From a virus: a stretch of DNA of 37,287 nt. The stretch lies in IMG/VR virus record IMGVR_UViG_3300030110_000321, positions 1 to 37,287 of that record, one strand, 5' to 3'. Position 1 is the stretch's first letter; the number at the start of each line of letters is the position of its first letter. The translations under genes were made by a program, and so were the position numbers. This document shows positions 30,728 to 37,287 of the stretch, piece after piece. The notes beneath the pieces are model-generated. The model was given only the letters and a program-made list of their open reading frames with translations. It was not told the DNA's origin and did no database searches.

Positions 30728-30755
30728 GGTATTCTTAACAATAAGGTAAAATACC
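30728..30755 (+). promoter_or_regulatory. Leader hairpin 2 with ribosome-binding site in the loop
   Basis: GGTATT (30728-30733) pairs perfectly with AATACC (30750-30755) around a 16-base loop holding AAGG (30743-30746). The A/A end pair at promoter 1 is replaced here by G/C, consistent with a kept stem. Confidence 0.5.
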
Positions 30756-30757
30756 AA

Positions 30758-31042
30758 ATGAACAAAGACTTAGAAGTATATTTTAATAATTATTTTGAGA
30801 TGTTCCGAAGCGAAGGTTGGAAACAACTTTTAAAGGATTTTCAACAAAATGTTGTTAATATTAATTCAGTTGAACAGACTACGGACGCTGATAACCTTCA
30901 TTTTAGGAAGGGCCAGTTAGCTATATTAGCTACCATAGTCAATCTAGAAAATCAAATGGACAATGCACACAAAAACGCATTGGAAGAAGAGGAAAAATCC
31001 TCAGAGGAAGAGGAAGCCTTGGCAGAAGAAACAAATGAATAA
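30758..31042 (+). CDS. Conserved small phage protein at the head of the capsid operon
   Basis: A 94-residue protein: an aromatic helical start (MNKDLEVYFNNYFEMFRSEG), a core with LHFRKGQLAILATIVNLENQ, and a very acidic end (EEEEKSSEEEEALAEETNE). I recall similar proteins upstream of scaffold or capsid genes in marine podoviruses. Function unknown. It is the first gene after promoter 2, and the next gene's ATG overlaps its 3' end by eight bases. Confidence 0.72.
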   Translation: MNKDLEVYFNNYFEMFRSEGWKQLLKDFQQNVVNINSVEQTTDADNLHFRKGQLAILATIVNLENQMDNAHKNALEEEEKSSEEEEALAEETNE

Positions 31043-31268
31043 GTTTGTTTTGTATGACTTCAGATGCAAAAAAGGGCATGTCTTTGAAGAGCTAGTAACA
31101 AGGTCCACCCACACTACTAGGTGCAGTTGTGGGCTGGAAGCAGAGCGAATAATCTCTCCCATACGGAGCCAGTTAGAAGGCATAAGTGGGGATTTTCCTG
31201 ACGCAGCAGACCGCTGGGTTAAGAATAGAGAATCGCACATCAAATATGAACGTAAAATGAGTTCATAG
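31035..31268 (+). CDS. FmdB-like zinc-ribbon protein
   Basis: The start is the ATG at 31035, overlapping the preceding gene; a longer reading from 30963 would be an overprint. The 77-residue product begins MNKFVLYDFRCKKGHVFEEL and has RCSCGLEAERII. One Cys in FRCKKGH plus CSC in TRCSCG gives the FmdB-type zinc ribbon (CxxxH...CxC). Such proteins are common in marine podoviruses next to the scaffold gene. The C-terminus is basic (WVKNRESHIKYERKMSS). Function in the phage unknown; DNA- or RNA-binding is likely. Confidence 0.78.
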   Translation: MNKFVLYDFRCKKGHVFEELVTRSTHTTRCSCGLEAERIISPIRSQLEGISGDFPDAADRWVKNRESHIKYERKMSS

Positions 31269-31302
31269 CCCTCCACAATACTATAAAGTACGGAGTTTAA
31301 TA

Positions 31303-32112
31303 ATGGCTAAAATTATAGATCAAGAGCGTCAGGAAACAGTTGAACAAACTACTCAAGAACCTGTACAGGAAGAGTTTAACTTGGATCAGGCAGTTGCTAG
31401 TGAGGAACCACAACAACCACAACCTGAACAAATTGAAAACCTTCCTGAAAAGTACAAAAATAAATCTGCACAGGAACTTGTCCAAATGCACCAAGAAGCT
31501 GAAAAGCTTTTGGGCAGACAAAGTTCTGAAGTGGGTGAATTACGCAAGGTAGTTGACGACTACATACAGACACAACTCACAAAGGAAACAGCACCGACTC
31601 AAACAGTCGAAGAGGATGTAGATTTTTTTACTGACCCTGAAAAGGCAGTACAGAAAGCAATAGAGAATCATCCTAAGATTAAAGAAGCTGAAAACATTAA
31701 TCAGGAATACAGGAAGACAACGGCTTTAAACCAATTAAAGACTCGTCATCCGGACATGGAGCAAATACTCCAAGATCCAAAGTTTGCTGAATGGATTAAA
31801 GCTTCCAATATTAGGACTCAATTGTTTGTCTCAGCGGACAAAGAGTATAACCATGAAGCTGCTGATGAACTTTTTACTTTGTACAAAGAACGTCAGGAAG
31901 CGGTTACTCAGACTGCTGTGGCAGAGAAGCAGGACAGAAAACAGGCAGTTAAGAGTGCTAGTACAGGCTCTGCCAGAGGTTCTTCCGAAGCTTCCCCAAA
32001 GAAAATTTACAGACGACAAGACATTATTAGACTTATGAAAAACGACCCTGATCGTTATGCGTCTTTGTCGGAAGAAATTCTAAAGGCGTATGAAGAAAAG
32101 AGGGTCAGATAG
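31303..32112 (+). CDS. Scaffold/capsid assembly protein
   Basis: A 269-residue hydrophilic, highly charged protein immediately upstream of the major capsid gene. The N-terminal 60 residues are Gln/Glu/Pro-rich and disordered, followed by helical segments (about 55-95 and 120-210). The C-terminus is basic with SPKKIYRRQDIIRLMKNDP and KAYEEKRVR, as in scaffolds that bind the capsid inner face through a positive tail. It is lost or ejected after procapsid assembly in the T7 family. Position, composition and length all agree. Confidence 0.85.
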   Translation: MAKIIDQERQETVEQTTQEPVQEEFNLDQAVASEEPQQPQPEQIENLPEKYKNKSAQELVQMHQEAEKLLGRQSSEVGELRKVVDDYIQTQLTKETAPTQTVEEDVDFFTDPEKAVQKAIENHPKIKEAENINQEYRKTTALNQLKTRHPDMEQILQDPKFAEWIKASNIRTQLFVSADKEYNHEAADELFTLYKERQEAVTQTAVAEKQDRKQAVKSASTGSARGSSEASPKKIYRRQDIIRLMKNDPDRYASLSEEILKAYEEKRVR

Positions 32113-32131
32113 TACTTAGGAGGTACTAACA

Positions 32132-33100
32132 ATGACTGATTCAACATATCCTGCCACTGGTGGTTTTGTAGACAACACCAGCGCAGCAACTTTTATACCA
32201 GAGATATGGAGTGATGAGATTATCGCTGCATATCAGAAGAACCTAGTTCTGGCTAATCTGGTTAAGAAAATGTCTATGTCAGGTAAAAAAGGGGATACTA
32301 TTCATGTACCCAAGCCTGTCCGTGGTGATGCACACGCGAAAGCAGAAAACACCGCAGTAACTGTTCAAAATGCAAGTGAATCCGAAGTTCAGGTTTCAAT
32401 TAACAAGCATTATGAATACTCCCGTCTTATTGAAGACATTACTGACGTACAGGCTCTGTCCTCTTTACGTCAATTCTACACGGAAGACGCTGGTTATGCC
32501 CTAGCTACTCAAGTAGATACTGATCTACACAGCTTGGCTACTGGCCTTGGTACTTCCGGTACTACAAGTACTACGTATGCAAACAATGCTGGTACTTTCT
32601 TTAACGATGCCTCAAACGGTCTTTCAACTTACACAGTAGACACTGTTGTTTCTGCGGACGTATTTGAAGACGACGCTTTCCGTGGCATTATTCAGAAGCT
32701 AGACGATCAAGACGTACCTATGGATAACAGACATTTTGTTATTCCTCCAGTGTTGAGAAACACTATTATGGGTATTTCACGATACGTTAGTTCTGACTTC
32801 GTTAATAACTCTACAGTTGTTAACGGTAAGATTGGGCAGCTTTACGGTATTGACGTTTACGTTAGCACCAACTGTCCTACTGTTGAAGCTGCTGGTGATA
32901 ACTCAGCTAGCTCAGTGGACTCTATTGGAGCTTTGTTGTTCCATAGAGACGCAATGGTTCTTGCGGAGCAAGTCGGTGTTAGATCACAGACTCAGTACAA
33001 GCAGGAATGGTTGGCTAACCTGTTTACCTCTGACACCCTTTACGGTGTAGCGGTACTCAGACCAGCTTCAGGTTTGACTTTGGTTGTACCTGCTAGCTAA
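32132..33100 (+). CDS. Major capsid protein
   Basis: A 322-residue protein with an excellent ribosome-binding site (AGGAGG, nine bases upstream). Features typical of podovirus HK97-fold capsids: SDEIIAAYQKNLVLANLVKK near the start, GDTIHVPKPVRGDA, INKHYEYSRLIEDIT, LATQVDTDLHSL, then VDTVVSADVFEDDAF, DNRHFVIPP and a C-terminal KQEWLANLFTSDTLYGVAVL. It assembles the icosahedral shell with the scaffold just upstream. A strong terminator follows, and the consensus promoter 2 is upstream, matching the need for high expression. No extra decoration domain is visible. Confidence 0.93.
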   Translation: MTDSTYPATGGFVDNTSAATFIPEIWSDEIIAAYQKNLVLANLVKKMSMSGKKGDTIHVPKPVRGDAHAKAENTAVTVQNASESEVQVSINKHYEYSRLIEDITDVQALSSLRQFYTEDAGYALATQVDTDLHSLATGLGTSGTTSTTYANNAGTFFNDASNGLSTYTVDTVVSADVFEDDAFRGIIQKLDDQDVPMDNRHFVIPPVLRNTIMGISRYVSSDFVNNSTVVNGKIGQLYGIDVYVSTNCPTVEAAGDNSASSVDSIGALLFHRDAMVLAEQVGVRSQTQYKQEWLANLFTSDTLYGVAVLRPASGLTLVVPAS

Positions 33101-33108
33101 TAGAAACA

Positions 33109-33144
33109 GGGGCTACTAGTAATAACGCTAGTAGTCCCTTTTTT
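33109..33144 (+). terminator. Rho-independent terminator after the capsid gene
   Basis: The stem GGGGCTACTAG (33109-33119) pairs with CTAGTAGTCCC (33128-33138) with a single mismatch, around an eight-base loop, followed by TTTTTT. It lies eight bases past the capsid stop. Genes from 33147 onward need read-through or another promoter, and none is obvious. Confidence 0.9.
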
Positions 33145-33146
33145 AT

Positions 33147-33350
33147 ATGATAGATCCAGTTGCCTCAACAACACCCATAGGTACATGGGCTAAACACAAC
33201 ACAGTGGAAGTCGTTAAGCATGACAGAAAGCATGGTGAACAACATAGACTCCAGACAGTGTTTAGGACTATTTATTACGAATTTGCAGACGGAAGAGTTC
33301 AGTTAAAAAATTATACTTCTCAAAACTCAAGCATAGACCTTAAAGCATAA
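33147..33350 (+). CDS. Small unknown protein after the capsid terminator
   Basis: A 67-residue protein: MIDPVASTTPIGTWAKHNTV, a charged region (KHDRKHGEQHRLQ), then a beta-rich end (TVFRTIYYEFADGRVQLKNY). It looks like a small beta-sheet domain. I recall similar short proteins in uncultured marine phage genomes without a known role. It begins three bases after the terminator T-run and ends two bases before the next start. Confidence 0.68.
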   Translation: MIDPVASTTPIGTWAKHNTVEVVKHDRKHGEQHRLQTVFRTIYYEFADGRVQLKNYTSQNSSIDLKA

Positions 33351-33352
33351 TC

Positions 33353-33700
33353 ATGTTAAAAATGTTAATAGGCCCAATTAGTGAATTAGCAGGAACTTTT
33401 ATAAAGAATAGAGCTGCTGAAAAACAGGCTGTACATGATTCTAAAATGAGACGTATAGAAGCTGACGCTGATTGGGAAACTACCCAAGCGGAAGCATCAA
33501 AGAACTCTTGGAAGGACGAATGGTTTGCTTTAGTTTTAAGTTTGCCACTCATAGGAGCTTTTATACCCAGTATGGTTCCTTACGTACAAGAAGGATTTAA
33601 CGTGTTATCAACAATGCCAGATTATTACAAAGCTTTCTTAGGAGGAGCCATAGCTGCTAGTTTTGGTATAAAAAGCATGTCTTCTTGGAGTAAGAAGTAA
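33353..33700 (+). CDS. Holin-like protein (GTA-type 3-TM holin family)
   Basis: A 115-residue protein. An amphipathic, charged N-terminal half (about 15-60) is followed by hydrophobic segments: WFALVLSLPLIGAFIPSMV (about 57-75) and FLGGAIAASFGI (about 96-107). The pattern KDEWFALVLSLPLIGAFIP...YYKAFLGG...GIKSM resembles the family known as gene-transfer-agent release holins, seen in many marine phages. It may be the main holin for the M15 peptidase. The stop overlaps the next start (TAATG). A second holin candidate lies at 4920-5111. Confidence 0.72.
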   Translation: MLKMLIGPISELAGTFIKNRAAEKQAVHDSKMRRIEADADWETTQAEASKNSWKDEWFALVLSLPLIGAFIPSMVPYVQEGFNVLSTMPDYYKAFLGGAIAASFGIKSMSSWSKK

Positions 33701-35826
33701 TGTTTACTCAACAATATCCTTCTTATCCTTACAGACCTTCTACTAATCTTAATTACACTGATGCTATAGGTACTTCAAAAGATGATTATTATACAGGATT
33801 AGGAAGCGTATTTGGAAGATGGAATCCAATTCCTATAGGTGCTTATGCTGATATAATTATTCGGCAAATGGGAGCTACTACTAAAGACATAGAAGCTCAT
33901 TTAAGAAATGTAATTGGCAAAGAAGTATCAAAAACTCAACCTTTTATTTTTATCCCTAATGCTAATGCTCCCGGTAAATCAGGAGGCTATTTCTACGACA
34001 AACAAACTGGTCAAATACATACTGAAGAACAAATGGGGCAGAAATCCCCTATATACGTTCAATTAGCTAAAGGCGAAATAACTGAAGATGAAGCTAAAGA
34101 GCAAATAAGTGGTGTTAAAGATATAGGAGGTAATGTTTGGAATCCTACTGGAGACAACACTGTTGACGATAAAACAGGAGGCAGTGACCAAGACGGTGAC
34201 AACAACCAGCAAGATGAAGATGAAGACGGAACAACTACTGCGCCAACTACTTCAGGAACAACTAATAAATTTCCCGGTGTCAGCTCAAATACAGCAGTTT
34301 TTTCCGGAGGAAATATATGGGTAAGAAACAGAGACACTAAAATATGGGAAATATGGGTAGACCCTACTTTACCGGAATGGATAAAGAAAGCTATAGATGA
34401 AGATAGTAATGTTGATGAAACTATTGATATTTTGTCTAGTTCTACTGAAGATTTAGACGGAGATGGTATTCCTGACTTTTTAGATCCAGTGGATGATACT
34501 GCTTCAGACGACGATGGTGCAACAGACCCAATAGAAAATCCTTTTCCGGACAAACAGCCTCCTTTAAATAATACTGATCCATCTAATCAAATAACTTGGT
34601 TGGATGAAATACCATCAACAGGTCAAGACATAGTTAAAAAAATGCTTGAGATGAACCCTGATGCTAATGTATCTAAAGAACAAATATTGTCTCAGTTTTA
34701 TTTTGACGGTAGGCCAAACACTAGAGCTATTGCTAATTTTTATTCAAACTACAGCACATGGAAAACTAACAAATCTCAAAAAGAATGGAATGAGGGTGAC
34801 GCTGACGACGATGGAGTTTTAAACGAATTTGACGCTAATGATTTTTCAATTAACGCTTTTGTTGGTGGAAGCAACGTAGATACTGATAATGACGGTGTTC
34901 CGGATTCTTTAGATCCTTTTCCAAATGATCCTAATAGAAACAGCATTACTGAAGTTGGTGCTTTTGAAATTAAATGGACAACAAAAGATGGAAGAATAAT
35001 AAAAATTCCTATTTGGGGAGGAGAAAACGCTAAAGAAGGTTTAAACGCTACAATAGACGCTGATGGAAATGTTAAAATATCTATAGGTATTAACGTAGGT
35101 GGGGCGGTTGTAGAACATGATCTAGGTTCTCCTGAAGAAATAGGGAATAAAATAAATGATGCAATAGATAATGGAACAGCTAAAGTAGAGGAAATTCAAG
35201 AAACTACTGTTGATATTTTTAAAATAATTTTTGGTATTAAAGATAAGGATGAAGAAGAAGAAGAAGAAACAGTACTTGTAGACAACGACGGAGACGGTGT
35301 TTATTCAGACGTTGATTATGATGATGATGATTATGATGTTCAAACTAAAGATCAAGTAAGCGGTGGAAAGGCTGTTCTTCCTGCTTTGGGAGGGGACGAC
35401 AGCCAAGAGCCTGTTGGTACAATAGTTTCACCACCTACTTCTACTATAGAAGATCCAGTTAAATCTATTTTAGATACAACAGACTCTAAAAAACCTAATG
35501 ATAAAATAAATATAAAAGACTCTGATAGAACAAACTATAGTAGTAAATTAGGTACTGAATCTGGTAAAAAACAAGAAGATACGGTAGAAACGGAAGAAAC
35601 GGGAGAAACTACAACAAGCATTGAAGGACAAGATCCTTATGAAGACATAATAGAAACAGAAACTTCAATAGCAGCAGGACTTGGAGGCGGTGGGTTATTT
35701 CAAGGAACTACTGCTGAAGCTTTAGGAAGATTTATGCCAAAGGAAATAGTACAGCCAGTTCCTTTTGCAAGAAGAGCAGCATCTTACAAACGTCCAAGGT
35801 ACAGTCTTTTTAGTGAGTATATATGA
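33700..35826 (+). CDS. Acidic protein with four thrombospondin type 3-like calcium motifs
   Basis: A 708-residue acidic protein. Four DxDxDG-type loops are visible: DLDGDGIPDFLD (251-262), DADDDGVLNEFD (367-378), DTDNDGVPDSLD (394-405) and DNDGDGVYSDVD (528-539). These match the calcium-binding TSP3 repeat (DxDxDGxxDxxD). The N-terminus (about 1-150) is structured, the middle is Asp/Thr-rich, and the C-terminus is basic (FARRAASYKRPRYSLFSEYI). It lies between holin-like and tail genes, so a calcium-stabilised virion or appendage protein is likely; no enzyme motif is seen. Its TGA overlaps the next ATG (ATGA). Confidence 0.7.
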   Translation: MFTQQYPSYPYRPSTNLNYTDAIGTSKDDYYTGLGSVFGRWNPIPIGAYADIIIRQMGATTKDIEAHLRNVIGKEVSKTQPFIFIPNANAPGKSGGYFYDKQTGQIHTEEQMGQKSPIYVQLAKGEITEDEAKEQISGVKDIGGNVWNPTGDNTVDDKTGGSDQDGDNNQQDEDEDGTTTAPTTSGTTNKFPGVSSNTAVFSGGNIWVRNRDTKIWEIWVDPTLPEWIKKAIDEDSNVDETIDILSSSTEDLDGDGIPDFLDPVDDTASDDDGATDPIENPFPDKQPPLNNTDPSNQITWLDEIPSTGQDIVKKMLEMNPDANVSKEQILSQFYFDGRPNTRAIANFYSNYSTWKTNKSQKEWNEGDADDDGVLNEFDANDFSINAFVGGSNVDTDNDGVPDSLDPFPNDPNRNSITEVGAFEIKWTTKDGRIIKIPIWGGENAKEGLNATIDADGNVKISIGINVGGAVVEHDLGSPEEIGNKINDAIDNGTAKVEEIQETTVDIFKIIFGIKDKDEEEEEETVLVDNDGDGVYSDVDYDDDDYDVQTKDQVSGGKAVLPALGGDDSQEPVGTIVSPPTSTIEDPVKSILDTTDSKKPNDKINIKDSDRTNYSSKLGTESGKKQEDTVETEETGETTTSIEGQDPYEDIIETETSIAAGLGGGGLFQGTTAEALGRFMPKEIVQPVPFARRAASYKRPRYSLFSEYI

Positions 35827-36476
35827 GTACAACATACGTAAATTTAGTTAACCACGTTATGAGAAGATTACGTGAGGATGAAGTGTCAAGTGTTACTAAC
35901 ACAACTTATTCAACAATGGTTGGAGATTTTGTTAATGACGCTAAACGACATGTTGAAGATGCCCATGACTGGTCTGCATTAAGAGCTACTATAACTGTTA
36001 GCACTTCCGATGGTACTGCTGGTTATACATTAACTGACAGTGGAGACAGAGTAAAAGTTATTAGCGCAACTAACGATACTTCCAATTGGTTTATGCGTTA
36101 TCAAAACCCTACTTGGATGGAAAGTGCTAATTATATTAGTTCCGCTGCAAATGCTCCTCCGGAGTATTATACATTTAATGGAGTTGATTCATCCCAAGAT
36201 TCTAAAGTACAGTTTTATCCTATTCCTGACGGAACGTACTCAATACGCTTTAACTTAATAAAAAGACCAGTAGATTTATCAAATGATTCAGACACTGTGG
36301 ACATTCCATTTATGCCAATAGTTCATCAGGCAATAGCTTTACTAGCTAGAGAACGTGGTGAAACTGGAGGAACTAGCGCAGCGGAGTACTTTGCTATAGC
36401 AAGTCAATATTTATCAGACGCAATAGCACATGACGCTTATAAAAACCCTGAAGAATTTATATTTAGACCTGCATAA
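35823..36476 (+). CDS. Tail tubular protein A / head-tail adaptor
   Basis: A 217-residue protein with the features of adaptor proteins of the T7 gp11 or SU10 kind: N-terminal helices (YVNLVNHVMRRLREDEVSS and FVNDAKRHVEDAHDWSALRA), a beta-rich middle (YTLTDSGDRVKVISA; VQFYPIPDGTYSIRFNLIKR) and C-terminal helices (IPFMPIVHQAIALLARERGE). It forms the ring linking portal and tail. It directly precedes the larger tail gene, the usual order. The stop TAA overlaps the next ATG (TAATG at 36474-36478). Confidence 0.82.
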   Translation: MSTTYVNLVNHVMRRLREDEVSSVTNTTYSTMVGDFVNDAKRHVEDAHDWSALRATITVSTSDGTAGYTLTDSGDRVKVISATNDTSNWFMRYQNPTWMESANYISSAANAPPEYYTFNGVDSSQDSKVQFYPIPDGTYSIRFNLIKRPVDLSNDSDTVDIPFMPIVHQAIALLARERGETGGTSAAEYFAIASQYLSDAIAHDAYKNPEEFIFRPA

Positions 36477-37287
36477 TGGCTCAAGCAAGACAAAATATTT
36501 ATATAGGTGCACCGGGATTTAAGGGTTTAAATACTCAAGATTCTTTGGTTAACGCTGATCCAGCTTTTGCTTCAGTAGCTGAAAATGCAATTATTGATAA
36601 ATACGGAAGAATTGGAGCTAGAAAAGGAATTGATTTAGTCACTAGCAGTGCTACTCCTTTAGGAAGCAGTAATGGTATTGAATCAATAGGAGAATTTATT
36701 GCTTTAGACGGAGCAAAAAAAATATACTCCACAGGAAACAATAAAATATTTAGCGGTACTTCAACGCTTACGGACGAAACTCCCGGTAGTTACACTGTTT
36801 CAGCTAATAATTGGAAAATGGTTAATTTTAATGACCACATGTATTTTTTTCAACAGTCGCATGAGCCTTTAGTTTATCAAGACGGTGGGACTTTAGAAAA
36901 AATGTCCGTACATAGCGGAGCTTCAGGAACTCCTCCTCAAGCTAACGAAGCTTTAGCAGCATTTGGTAGGATTTGGGTTTCAGGCTTTGCTAACGATGGA
37001 AATACTTTACAGTTTTCAGATTCACTGGACGGTACTGATTGGAACTCAGGATCATCCGGAACTTTAAATGTAAGGACTGTTTGGCCTACTGGTTATGATG
37101 AAATTACAGCTTTAGCTTCCTACAATAACTTTTTAGTTATTTTTGGCAAGCGTTCTATACTTATGTACACAGGAGCAGGTACTCCTTCAAGCATGACGTT
37201 AGCGGACACTATAGTTAACGTAGGTTGTATAGCTAGAGACTCAGTACAACATACTGGCACTGACATTATATTTCTTTCGGACACAGA
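36476..37287 (+). CDS. Tail tube/nozzle-like structural protein, N-terminal part (continues at 2-817)
   Basis: The ATG at 36476 overlaps the adaptor stop (TAATG). The frame is open to the end of the window and joins in frame with 2-817 through the 98-bp overlap; the whole protein is about 509 residues. It begins MAQARQNIYIGAPGFKGLNT and continues in beta-rich segments (NNWKMVNFNDHMYFFQQSHE; FGRIWVSGFANDGNTLQFSD; YNNFLVIFGKRSILMYTGAG), a propeller-like pattern that fits a tail nozzle or tubular protein B. Function is inferred from position and pattern. Confidence 0.8.
   Translation, partial: MAQARQNIYIGAPGFKGLNTQDSLVNADPAFASVAENAIIDKYGRIGARKGIDLVTSSATPLGSSNGIESIGEFIALDGAKKIYSTGNNKIFSGTSTLTDETPGSYTVSANNWKMVNFNDHMYFFQQSHEPLVYQDGGTLEKMSVHSGASGTPPQANEALAAFGRIWVSGFANDGNTLQFSDSLDGTDWNSGSSGTLNVRTVWPTGYDEITALASYNNFLVIFGKRSILMYTGAGTPSSMTLADTIVNVGCIARDSVQHTGTDIIFLSDT
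37189..37286. repeat. Terminal direct repeat, right copy
   Basis: Identical to 1-98. Base 37287 (A) differs from base 99 (G), probably a read-end error or minor variant at the contig end. Confidence 0.95.

Noticed and set aside
33075-33108. TTGACT followed by an AT-rich hexamer near the capsid stop as a promoter
   Set aside because: The -10 match is poor at any acceptable spacing.
34059-34553. 164-codon minus-strand frame inside the calcium-motif gene
   Set aside because: Ser/Pro/Val-rich mirror of Asp- and Thr-rich coding sequence; no start signal.
1-37287. Integrase, repressor, tRNA, CRISPR array, insertion sequence or phage RNA polymerase
   Set aside because: Looked for and not seen; almost all sequence is accounted for by the genes listed.

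Overview
The window is a complete, circularly closed genome of a tailed, T7-sized (podovirus-like) bacteriophage. Bases 1-98 recur exactly at 37189-37286, so the molecule closes to about 37,188 bp, and one tail gene (36476 onward, ending at 817) runs in frame across the junction. It is AT-rich and tightly packed, with 1-4 base stop/start overlaps (ATGA, TAATG, TAGTG, GTGA). I see no integrase, repressor, tRNA, CRISPR array, insertion sequence or phage RNA polymerase. This suggests a virulent phage relying on host sigma-70 transcription. Gene content (T7-type replication, class I ribonucleotide reductase, an S74-capped fibre, tiny basic genes after the portal) resembles uncultured marine podoviruses; the host cannot be named from sequence.

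Layout. A roughly 500-bp control region (24599-25100) separates two divergent arms. The leftward arm (24598 down to 12577, minus strand) holds early unknown genes, a GP88-like Cys-rich protein, three tiny zinc-ribbon proteins, a gp2.5-like SSB, gp4-like primase-helicase, gp5-like DNA polymerase, three PD-(D/E)XK nucleases (one is T7 endonuclease I), a DUF3310 protein, and nrdA/nrdB with two small genes between them. The rightward arm (25101 through the junction to 12686) holds terminase small subunit, an M15 peptidase, terminase large subunit, portal, a run of basic microproteins, scaffold, major capsid protein, a terminator, a holin-like protein, a protein with thrombospondin-3-like calcium motifs, two tail tube/adaptor proteins, a 1208-residue fibre, a small lysis-like cluster, four large ejection-protein candidates and a lytic transglycosylase. 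The arms collide tail to tail with a 110-bp overlap.

Control. Three good sigma-70 promoters are visible: one leftward (24630-24658) and two rightward (25037-25065 and 30694-30722). The two rightward promoters share a homologous cassette: promoter, initially transcribed stretch, ribosome-binding site held in the loop of a short hairpin, and an ATGAAC start. The second promoter and the terminator at 33109-33144 bracket the scaffold/capsid genes. Sequence elements of the first cassette recur around a long palindrome upstream of the SSB gene.

The most interesting items are this shared regulatory vocabulary, genes hidden by overlap or small size (notably a coiled-coil gene overprinted on the portal 3' end at 29224-29379), and the early cluster of zinc-ribbon microproteins. 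I found no clearly novel multi-gene enzymatic or defence system.
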